Assembly: GCA_015075165.1 (NCBI GenBank)
Contig: JABTUY010000003.1
Location: 558,001 to 622,000, forward strand
DNA length: 64,000 nucleotides
From: Ideonella sp.
Lineage (GTDB): Bacteria > Pseudomonadota > Gammaproteobacteria > Burkholderiales > Burkholderiaceae_C
Direction of reading: 5' to 3'
Of the stretch, positions 57,424 to 64,000 are shown piece by piece. Position 1 is the stretch's first letter. Every line of letters begins with the position of its first letter. Made by a program: the position numbers and the translations under genes. The notes below the pieces were generated by a model. The model did no database searches and had not been told where the DNA came from. It saw only the letters and a program-made list of their open reading frames with translations.

Positions 57424-57794
57424 GATCGCCCGATCCCCAGGTAGGACCAGTCGCGCTGCAGATCGACCGCGCGCGGCGGCTGGAAGTCGATCTCGCTCCA
57501 CGCGCCCGGCCCCGGCAGCCCCGGCGCGACGAAGTCGCTGTAGTACGCCTCGATCGCCAGCGCACGCAGCAGCGCGAAAGCGGGTGTGCGCTCATGCTGC
57601 GCCAGCGTCTGCGCGGTCGACCCCGCGAGCGCGTCGATCGCCCGCAGCGCCTGTGCCCGCACATCGTCGGGCATCGCTGCCAGCACGGCATCGATGTAGA
57701 CCGCAGGTCCGACGCGCTGCGAACCCGGAACGATCAGCCCGCACAACGATTGCAGCGCCTTGGCGCGTTGCTCGTCGAGAACTCGCAGTGTCAC
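57420..57794 (-). CDS. Gluconate 2-dehydrogenase subunit 3-like protein
   Basis: 124-aa partner of the GMC oxidoreductase, of the family that serves as small subunit in sorbitol, gluconate and related dehydrogenases. Motifs: LQSLCGLIVPGSQRVGPAVYIDAVLA and ALAIEAYYSDFVAPGLPGPGAWSEIDFQPP. Usual members carry a Tat signal; none is present here, matching the leaderless large subunit. Start GTG 57794 is the only good candidate. Confidence 0.8.
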   Translation of the reverse strand: MTLRVLDEQRAKALQSLCGLIVPGSQRVGPAVYIDAVLAAMPDDVRAQALRAIDALAGSTAQTLAQHERTPAFALLRALAIEAYYSDFVAPGLPGPGAWSEIDFQPPRAVDLQRDWSYLGIGRS

Positions 57795-57903
57795 GTCAGT
57801 GCTCCATGCGCGTCCGCGGATCCCCGGGCGCACACACCCGTTTGCCCCACCGGCAGCGCATTCTGGCCGAAGCGACTGCATCGTGCGGCGAGCAGCCGCG
57901 CCG

Positions 57904-60765
57904 TCACCCTGCACCGCCCGGGCGAAGGTCGAGCGCGTCATCGATCGCCCGACGCAGCGAGGTCGCTGCGACGCCGAGTGCCGCCTCCGGCGCCGCCCCG
58001 TGCGCTGCGGCGAGCGCGACGATCTCGTCCAGGCACCGCCGCGCTGTGGCACTGTCGCCGGCGGCCAGCTCGCAGTGCCCCTGGCGGCATAACAGCTGCC
58101 CGAGTTCGACCCACGCTTGCAGCGAGCGCAGCCGCTCGGCACCGGCCGCGAAGGCTGCGGTCGCGCCCTCATGCCGGCCGAGCGCGCTCAAACCCTGTCC
58201 GAGGTGGCCCTGCAACCGTCCCTCGCCCAGCCGGTGGCCCGCCTCGCGCGCCAGCGCCAGCCCGAGCTCGAACTGCGCCACCGCCGCCTCGAGCCTGCCC
58301 TCGCGCAGCAGGAGGTCGCCGAGGTTGCGCCGCATGTTGCTCTCGAAGCGCCGGTTGCCGGTGTCGGTGGCGATCGCGAGCGCAGCGTCCAGCGCCGTGC
58401 GCGCTGCCGCGAGCCGGCCTTGCAGCAGCAGCGTCAAGCCCTGGGCGCCGAGCGCGTGGCCTTCGGTTCGCCGGTCGCCGGTCTCGCGGGCGATCGCCAG
58501 CGCCTCTTCGGCGCAGCGCAGCGCGTCGTCATGGCGCTGCGCTTCTTCGTACAGGCTGCCCAGGTTGACGAGCGTGTTGGCCGCCATGCGCAGGTTGCCG
58601 GCCGACCGATGCAGATCCAGCGCACGCAGGTACAGCGGCAGCGCGGCCTGCTGCCGGCCCTTCAGGTCGAGCGCGACGCTCAGGTTGCCGAGCGCCGAGG
58701 CTTCGAGCCCGACGTCGCCCAGCTCGCGCGCTGTGGCCAACCCCTGCTCCAGCAGCACCATGGCTTCGTCGTACCGGGCGTGCAGCGCGACCAGCACACT
58801 GCCCAGGGCGATCTGGGTGTCGGCGACGCCTCGCCGGTCGCCCAGTTGCTGGTGCAGCGCGAGCGCCGCGCGCGTACGCGCCTCGGCCTCGTCGGCCCGG
58901 CCGGTGCGGCGCAGCGCCTGGCCGAGCACGGCGAGGACCCGCGCCCGATCGTGCGGCTCGAGGGAAGGCAGCGCCAGCACGTCGCGCCCGAGTTCCACGC
59001 CCAGGTCGAACGGTCCGCTCGACGACAGCACCCACCACACCGCAGCCAGGCAGCGCGCGGCCACGCGGCCGTCGTGCCGCTGAGCAGCGCGGCGACAAGC
59101 GGCCACCAGGTTCTCGAGGTCGGCGGCCAGCGCCTTCTGCAGCGCCGTGCCGCCGTGGCGATCGAGCGCGGCCAATGCCTCGTCGGTGCCGCGCGCCGCA
59201 AAGCAGCGACCATGTCGCTGCTGCACCGCCACGGCATCGAGCGCCGACGGCGTGGCGCTCGGCGCCACAGCACCCGACTCCAGCTTGTCGGCTGCATATT
59301 CGTGAATGCTGACCAGCATCGCGAAGCGGGGCAGGCCTGCATGACCGGCGCCGCCCGCTGCGGGCGCGCCCAGGCGCAGCAGGCTCTTGTCCAGCAGCAG
59401 TTGCATCACGTCGATCACGGGTGGCGCCTGCGTCCACGGCGAGAGGTCGATCACCGCCTCGGCGTCCTCCAGCGTGAAAGGGCCTGCGAAAACGCTGGCC
59501 TGCGCCAATGCGGCCTGCTCCCACGGCGCCAGCAGCGTCCACGACCAGTCGATGGCCGAGCGCAGCGTGCCCTGCCGCGCCGACGCCGCGCGCGGATCGG
59601 CCAGCACGCGGAAGCGATCCTGCAGCCGCGCCAGCAGTTGCGCCGGCGCCAGCACCTGCACGCGCGCTGCGGCCAGCTCCACCGCCAGCGGCAGCCCGTC
59701 GATCAGCGTGACGATGCGTTCGACGTCGGCGCGGTTGTCGGCCGTCAGCTCGAAGTCGGCCTTGCGCGCGCGTGCCCGCACGGCGAACAGCTCGATCCCT
59801 TCGCGAGCGGGCACGAGCGGCTCCAGCGCCAGCAACCGCTCGCCCTTGAGCGACAGCCGCTCGCGGCTGGTGACCAGGAAGCGCGCCTGCACCGCGTGCT
59901 CCAGCCAGGGCTGCAGCGTGGCGGCCGCATGGCCGACCACCTGCTCGAAGTTGTCCAGCACCACCAGGCAGCGACCGCGGCCGGCCAGCACCTGGCCAAG
60001 CTGCGCGACAGCGTCTTCGGCGCCGAGCGTCACGTCCAGCGTGGTCGCCGCCGCCGAGGCGATACCGGCACGGCTGCGCGCCTCGCTCAGATCGCAGAAG
60101 AACACGCCGCCGGGCCAGTCGGCCAGGCGCGACCACGCGAAGCGGCACGCCAGGCGCGTTTTTCCCGCGCCGGCCGTGCCCACGATGGTGACCAGCCGCG
60201 CGCCGGCGTCCAGCATTGCCGCCAGCTCGGCCAGCTCCGAGCCACGGCCGACGAACGCGTCCAGCTCGGCCGGCAGGCCGCGTGCGCCGGGCACGGCGGC
60301 CGCACCGGCCATCGCCGCCTGCGCGGTCGTCTGCAAGGTGGCGCCGACCCCAGCAGGGCCAGTGTCGACCGTGGCCACGAACTGGTAGCCGCGGCCGGCG
60401 ATGGTGGCGATCGCGTCGGTGCCCAGCACCTTGCGCAGCGACGCCATCTGTACCGTGAGGTTGTTGTCCTCGACCACGATGCCGGGCCACACGAGCTCGG
60501 CCAGCTCGGCCTTCGCGACCACGCGCTCGCGCCGGTCGATCAGTGCCAGCAGCAGGTCAAACGCACGGCCACCCAGCCGCACCGGCTGGCCGTCGATCAA
60601 GACGCGGCGCTGCGCCGGCTGCACCGTGCAGCGGCCGAAGCGCAGTTCCAGACTTCGTGGCGCGGCCGGCGGCAGCGCGTCGGGCTCTACAGCCGCGGGT
60701 TCGACGTTCGAGCGGCCCGCTGCGCGCATCGCGCCGAACGTAGGAGAGCGAGCGGTCGTGGCCAT
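57904..60765 (-). CDS. Large winged-helix / ATPase / TPR transcriptional regulator
   Basis: 953 aa. Residues 38-135 form an OmpR/CadC-type winged-helix DNA-binding domain (GGRAFDLLLALIDRRERVVAKAELAELVWPG; NNLTVQMASLRKVLG). Then comes a STAND/NB-ARC-like ATPase with Walker A GTAGAGKT near residue 194 and VVLDNFEQVVGHA as Walker B. From about 640 to 930 there are repeated TPRs (GDRRGVADTQIALGSVLVAL; GNLRMAANTLVNLGSLYEEA). It resembles SARP/MalT-like signal-integrating activators. It lacks a receiver domain. Divergent from the 60958 operon, which it probably regulates. ATG 60765 (MATTARSPTF) is preceded by a loose 45-residue leader; a later ATG at codon 13 is possible. Confidence 0.88.
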   Translation of the reverse strand: MATTARSPTFGAMRAAGRSNVEPAAVEPDALPPAAPRSLELRFGRCTVQPAQRRVLIDGQPVRLGGRAFDLLLALIDRRERVVAKAELAELVWPGIVVEDNNLTVQMASLRKVLGTDAIATIAGRGYQFVATVDTGPAGVGATLQTTAQAAMAGAAAVPGARGLPAELDAFVGRGSELAELAAMLDAGARLVTIVGTAGAGKTRLACRFAWSRLADWPGGVFFCDLSEARSRAGIASAAATTLDVTLGAEDAVAQLGQVLAGRGRCLVVLDNFEQVVGHAAATLQPWLEHAVQARFLVTSRERLSLKGERLLALEPLVPAREGIELFAVRARARKADFELTADNRADVERIVTLIDGLPLAVELAAARVQVLAPAQLLARLQDRFRVLADPRAASARQGTLRSAIDWSWTLLAPWEQAALAQASVFAGPFTLEDAEAVIDLSPWTQAPPVIDVMQLLLDKSLLRLGAPAAGGAGHAGLPRFAMLVSIHEYAADKLESGAVAPSATPSALDAVAVQQRHGRCFAARGTDEALAALDRHGGTALQKALAADLENLVAACRRAAQRHDGRVAARCLAAVWWVLSSSGPFDLGVELGRDVLALPSLEPHDRARVLAVLGQALRRTGRADEAEARTRAALALHQQLGDRRGVADTQIALGSVLVALHARYDEAMVLLEQGLATARELGDVGLEASALGNLSVALDLKGRQQAALPLYLRALDLHRSAGNLRMAANTLVNLGSLYEEAQRHDDALRCAEEALAIARETGDRRTEGHALGAQGLTLLLQGRLAAARTALDAALAIATDTGNRRFESNMRRNLGDLLLREGRLEAAVAQFELGLALAREAGHRLGEGRLQGHLGQGLSALGRHEGATAAFAAGAERLRSLQAWVELGQLLCRQGHCELAAGDSATARRCLDEIVALAAAHGAAPEAALGVAATSLRRAIDDALDLRPGGAG

Positions 60766-60847
60766 GGCAGCGGAAGGTCGGCGGCAGAACCCCAGAAGCG
60801 CCCCTGCGCCGCAGCGTGGCGCGGGCGTGGTTTTAGCAAGGTTTAGG

Positions 60848-60865
60848 GCCGATTGCTGGATCGGC
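60848..60865. promoter_or_regulatory. Inverted repeat in the regulator/operon divergent region
   Basis: GCCGAT-TGCTGG-ATCGGC, perfect 6-bp arms with a 6-bp spacer, located 83-100 bp upstream of the regulator ATG and 93-110 bp upstream of the 60958 ATG. Reasonable operator for the neighbouring regulator; no direct evidence. Confidence 0.3.
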
Positions 60866-60957
60866 GCAACGCGGCTCGCCACCATGACGACGAGCGCTCC
60901 AACACGACCCCCGAGAGCGCTCTTGCATCCCTCCACCGCACACCGAAAGGATCCACC

Positions 60958-61257
60958 ATGATCACCCTCTATCGCAGCGCCAGCATCGCTGCGGGACAGC
61001 TTGGCAGCGCCATCGCCTTCGCCAAGGAAGTGGCCGCGCTGATCAAGGCCAAGACCGGCGTCGAGGTCGCGGTGGCCGTGCCGATGGCCGGCAACCCGAA
61101 CCGCGTCGGCTGGTCGGCCCGCTTCGAGAGCCTGGGCGAGTTCGGCAGCACGATGGACCGCCTGCGCGGTGACGCGCAGTACGGCGAACTGGTCGCCAAG
61201 GGCGGGATGAGCTTCATTCCCGGCACGGTGTTCGACGAACTCTGGCGTTCGATCTGA
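60958..61257 (+). CDS. Unrecognised 99-aa protein (possible NIPSNAP/ABM-like ferredoxin fold)
   Basis: Compact 99-residue protein starting MITLYRSASIAAGQ. The pattern of short strands and two helices (QLGSAIAFAKEVAALIKAKT; SLGEFGSTMDRLRGDAQYGEL) resembles dimeric alpha/beta barrel proteins, but no family-defining motif is seen. Good ribosome site AAAGGA 8 bp before the ATG at 60958. First gene of a putative four-gene operon with a CoA ligase 61 bp on. No signal peptide or membrane segment. Confidence 0.75.
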   Translation: MITLYRSASIAAGQLGSAIAFAKEVAALIKAKTGVEVAVAVPMAGNPNRVGWSARFESLGEFGSTMDRLRGDAQYGELVAKGGMSFIPGTVFDELWRSI

Positions 61258-61318
61258 GCGCGATGGAACCTGCCGCCACGCCGAGTGCCGCGCCCACCTC
61301 GCCGCTGCGCAGGTCGAC

Positions 61319-62914
61319 ATGATCGAGCCCCTTGCCGCCCCGATCGACGGCCCGGCGCTTGTCGAGCCGGTGCCAGCGCTGACGCTGCCGCGGTTCATCC
61401 GGCAGCAGGCGCGACGCTGGCCGGGGGCGCTGGCGCTGACCGACGCTGCCGGCGAACATGCGCTGACCTACGGCGGGCTGGATCACCAGATCGGCCGCTG
61501 CGCTGCCGGCCTGGCCGCAGCAGGCCTGCAGCCCGGCGACACGTTGGTGATGTGCTGCGCCAACAGCCCTGCGTGGGTCGTCGTCGCCCTGGCCGCTCTG
61601 GCTGCCGGCGCGCGCGTCAGCGGGGCCAACCCCGCTCACACCGCCGCCGAGCTGGCGCAGCAGTTGCGCGACGCCGGCGCGCGCTTCGTCTTCACCGAGC
61701 CCCGACTGCTCGCCACCGTGCGCCAGGCGGCGGCGGTCGCAGCTTGCCGCTCGCTCGTCGTCGACACGCAGGCACCGGGTGCACTGTCGCTCGCCGACCT
61801 GCTGGCCTGCACGACCGCCGAGCCCGAGGTGCCGCAGGACGCGCTCGCGCCGGCGCTGCTGCCGTACACGTCGGGCACTACCGGCGTGCCCAAGGGCGTG
61901 GTGCTGAGCCACCGCGCGGTCGTCGCCAACATCTGCCAACTGCGGCAGGCCACCAGTTGGGGTGTGCACAGCGTGGTGCTGGCCCTGCTGCCGATCTTCC
62001 AGGCGACGGGTTTCACGCTCACGCTGACCGCGCTGGCCTGCGGCGCACGCGTGGTCACGCTGCCGCGCTTCGAGCCGCAGGCCTTCCTGCAGGCGTTGGC
62101 CACGCACCGCGTGAGCGATGCGGTGGTCGCGCCACCGGTGATGCCGTTCCTCGCCGCCAACCCGATGGTCGGCGCCTTCGACCTCGGCGCGCTGCGCATG
62201 GTGGCATCGCTCGGCGCCCCGCTGCCGGCCGCCGTGCAGGCGCAGGTCGCGCAGCGCCTGGGCTGTACCTGCAGCCAGGGCTACGGCATGACCGAGGCCG
62301 CCGCAGGCCTGACCCTCAGTCCGAGCGGACAGTCTGTGCGCTCGGGCTCAGTGGGGCGCATTCTGCCGGGCACACAGTGCCGGGTGGTCGACGCCGGAAC
62401 CGGCCGCGATCAGCCGCGCGGCCGGCGCGGCGAGCTGTGGTTCCGCGGCCCGCAGCTGTTCACCGGCTACCTCGGCCGACCGCAGGCGACCGCAGCGACG
62501 CTGACGCCGGACGGCTGGCTGCGCAGCGGCGACCTCGGCGGTGTCGACGCCGACGGCTTCGTCTTCATCGCCGATCGGCTCGACGAGCTGATCGACGTGA
62601 AGGGGCGGCAAGTGGTGCCGGCCGAACTCGAGGCGCTGCTGCTGACGCATCCGCAGGTAGCCGACGCCGCCGTGATCGGCCGCCCCGACGAGCGCGCCGG
62701 CGCACGGCCGGTGGCCTACCTGGTAGCCCGCCCGGTGGCGCGCGGCGCGCTCGACACCGCCGCGCTGCTCGCGTGGTCGGCCGAGCGCGTGGCGCCGCAC
62801 CAGCAGCTGGCCGACGCGGTGCTCGTCGACACCATCGCCAGGACACCGTCGGGCCAGCTGATGCGGCGCGTGCTGCGCGCGCAGGACGCGGCCCGGCTGC
62901 AAGAAGAGGCCTGA
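61319..62914 (+). CDS. AMP-forming CoA ligase (4-coumarate-CoA ligase-like)
   Basis: 531-aa ANL-superfamily ligase. LLPYTSGTTGVPKGVVLSH (A3), GYGMTEAAAGLTLSP (A5), LRSGDLGGVDADGFVFIADRLDELIDVKG (A7-A8) and C-terminal RTPSGQLMRRVLR with the A10 lysine position occupied by Q rather than K in this stretch (RTPSGQLMRR). The substrate-pocket residues resemble plant-type 4CL/acyl ligases. It should activate an aromatic or fatty acid. Sits between the 99-aa protein and a VOC enzyme. Confidence 0.85.
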   Translation: MIEPLAAPIDGPALVEPVPALTLPRFIRQQARRWPGALALTDAAGEHALTYGGLDHQIGRCAAGLAAAGLQPGDTLVMCCANSPAWVVVALAALAAGARVSGANPAHTAAELAQQLRDAGARFVFTEPRLLATVRQAAAVAACRSLVVDTQAPGALSLADLLACTTAEPEVPQDALAPALLPYTSGTTGVPKGVVLSHRAVVANICQLRQATSWGVHSVVLALLPIFQATGFTLTLTALACGARVVTLPRFEPQAFLQALATHRVSDAVVAPPVMPFLAANPMVGAFDLGALRMVASLGAPLPAAVQAQVAQRLGCTCSQGYGMTEAAAGLTLSPSGQSVRSGSVGRILPGTQCRVVDAGTGRDQPRGRRGELWFRGPQLFTGYLGRPQATAATLTPDGWLRSGDLGGVDADGFVFIADRLDELIDVKGRQVVPAELEALLLTHPQVADAAVIGRPDERAGARPVAYLVARPVARGALDTAALLAWSAERVAPHQQLADAVLVDTIARTPSGQLMRRVLRAQDAARLQEEA

Positions 62915-62965
62915 ACGAGGCCACCCCTTCCATCGCGCCAACCCTGCAGACGAAAGGACATCTCG

Positions 62966-63550
62966 ATGACCCGCATCCGCCCCTCGAAGTTCGTGCACGT
63001 GGCCTACCGCACGCGTCGATTCGACGCCATGGTGGCCTGGTACGCCGCCGTCTTCGACGCTCGCGTGCAGCACCGCAATCCGGCGCTCGCCTTTCTCACC
63101 TACGACGACGAGCACCACCGCTTCGCTTTCGCCAACCTAGACGTGCTGGCACCCGGGGTGCCCGAGCCCGAGCATCGTGGCCTGGTCGGCGTGGAACACC
63201 TGGCCTACACCCTCACGCACCTGCAGGACCTGTTCGACCACTACGAGCAGATGGCGATGCTGGGCATCCGCCCCTACTGGTGCATTCACCATGGCGTGAC
63301 GGTGTCGATGTACTACGCCGACCCCGATGGCAACCAGATCGAGTTCCAGGTCGAGTGCTTTGCCAGCGCCGACGAGGCCAACGCCTTCATGAGCGGCGCG
63401 GGCTTCGCCGCCAACCCGATCGGGGTGGAGTTCGATCCCGACGACTGGCTGGCCCGGCTGCGCAGCGGCACGCCGAGCGCGCAGCTGCTGCCACGACGCG
63501 TGCACCTGCCGGTGTCGCCGCTGCGTGGCGCGCTGGCGCAGCCTGCGTAG
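62966..63550 (+). CDS. VOC-superfamily ring-cleavage dioxygenase-like protein
   Basis: 194 aa with one vicinal-oxygen-chelate fold. Metal-ligand candidates are H11 (SKFVHVAYRT), H78 (GVEHLAYTL) and the glutamate in DGNQIEFQVECF, the standard H-x-H-E layout of extradiol-type proteins and of the BphC group. It may be an extradiol dioxygenase or another VOC enzyme. A tail of about 40 residues is not conserved in motif. 52 bp after the ligase. Confidence 0.82.
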   Translation: MTRIRPSKFVHVAYRTRRFDAMVAWYAAVFDARVQHRNPALAFLTYDDEHHRFAFANLDVLAPGVPEPEHRGLVGVEHLAYTLTHLQDLFDHYEQMAMLGIRPYWCIHHGVTVSMYYADPDGNQIEFQVECFASADEANAFMSGAGFAANPIGVEFDPDDWLARLRSGTPSAQLLPRRVHLPVSPLRGALAQPA

Positions 63551-63656
63551 CGCCCCGCTCCGGGCTCGACGCTGCCGCTCGCGATGCGGCGTCGCTGCAC
63601 GGCACCCACGCACCACAACTCAATCCCGACCTGCCCCTCGCCCAAAAGGAGACACC

Positions 63657-64000
63657 ATGCGTTGGCCTTCGATGCAGGAGATCGCGCAATTCGTTCCGCT
63701 TCCGCCCGGGTACCGCCTCGAGCAGCTCAGGGCGGACCAGATCGCCGAAATCGGCGCCAAGGTCCGTGAATGGCACCCGGACATCGCGGTCGGGGCGGGC
63801 AGCTGCTTCCTGCGCGAGGACTTCTACCAGGAGAAGGTGTTCCTCGCCGGGCAGGCCGAGCGCGACATCATGGTGCTGCTGATCGTGCATGCCACCGGGA
63901 TGGTCGGGCTGTTCGCCTTCGAACGCGAGCCCGATGCCCTGAGCATGTACGGCAAGCTGCTGATCGTCTCGCCGGCGCACCGCAATTCCAAGGTGGGCCT
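63657..64000 (+). CDS. GNAT-like protein, cut by the window end
   Basis: The first 114 codons of an open reading frame that continues past 64000. Begins MRWPSMQEIAQFVPLPPGYR. The region LLIVHATGMVGLFAFE followed by YGKLLIVSPAHRNSKVG resembles motif A of GCN5-related acyltransferases (a V-x-P-x-hR-x2-x-G type loop), so a GNAT-fold N-acyltransferase is likely. C-terminal part and stop are missing. Last gene visible in the divergent operon. Confidence 0.65.
   Translation, partial: MRWPSMQEIAQFVPLPPGYRLEQLRADQIAEIGAKVREWHPDIAVGAGSCFLREDFYQEKVFLAGQAERDIMVLLIVHATGMVGLFAFEREPDALSMYGKLLIVSPAHRNSKVG

Overview
The window is high-GC, densely coded bacterial chromosome. Its conserved blocks (accA–alkA–cysS; ppiA–ppiB–lpxH; clpS–clpA with a divergent cold-shock gene; ccoI-S-N-O-Q-P-G-H; exbB–exbD–lpxK–ycaR–kdsB–adk) point to a Gram-negative betaproteobacterium of the order Burkholderiales, Rubrivivax/Leptothrix/Methylibium-like. 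This placement is inferred from gene content and order; no 16S gene is present. No rRNA, tRNA, CRISPR array, transposase or integrase was seen.

Layout. 0-8 kb: housekeeping genes for tRNA-Ile lysidine synthesis (tilS), fatty-acid synthesis (accA), base-excision repair, Cys-tRNA charging, two cyclophilins in an ATGA-overlapping pair, lipid A synthesis (lpxH) and an MtfA-type peptidase. 8-15 kb: clpA/clpS, a cold-shock protein, an acyl-CoA synthetase, isocitrate dehydrogenase and a small secreted Ala/Pro/Lys-rich protein. 15-24 kb: a complete cbb3 oxidase locus on the minus strand (assembly genes ccoI, ccoS, ccoG, ccoH; structural genes ccoN, O, Q, P; two membrane proteins downstream). It has a good candidate FNR/Anr-type promoter for ccoN inside ccoS. 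24-31 kb: DUF192 protein, Fe-superoxide dismutase, exonuclease VII large subunit, ExbB/ExbD, LpxK, YcaR, KdsB, Adk and an HSD10-like short-chain dehydrogenase (SDR).

31.1-32.9 kb is a scrambled accessory island. The last 210 bp of the SDR gene recur 1.46 kb downstream as a frameshifted copy. Between the copies lie a 5'-truncated DUF4160 gene, an intact DUF2442 gene, a second more decayed SDR scrap and a convergent vapBC toxin-antitoxin pair. 33-36 kb: a large TonB-dependent receptor with an upstream inverted repeat. 36-45 kb: an oligopeptide-type ABC importer (double-ATPase, two permeases, an unusual solute-binding lipoprotein with a C-terminal membrane anchor), followed by LD-carboxypeptidase, tadA and a small membrane protein in overlapping order. 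45-50 kb: a branched-chain-amino-acid-type ABC importer in which one permease and one ATPase are fused.

50-56 kb: assorted transport and redox genes (c-type cytochrome, FMN reductase, EamA and MFS transporters, AhpD-like protein, MgtC/DUF4010 protein). 56-64 kb: a possible metabolic island. A GMC flavoprotein and its small partner, with a very large winged-helix/ATPase/TPR regulator, face a divergent operon of a small unrecognised protein, a CoA ligase, a ring-cleavage-like VOC enzyme and a GNAT-like protein cut by the window end. This divergent cluster and the SDR/toxin-antitoxin island are the two places most likely to hold something undescribed.
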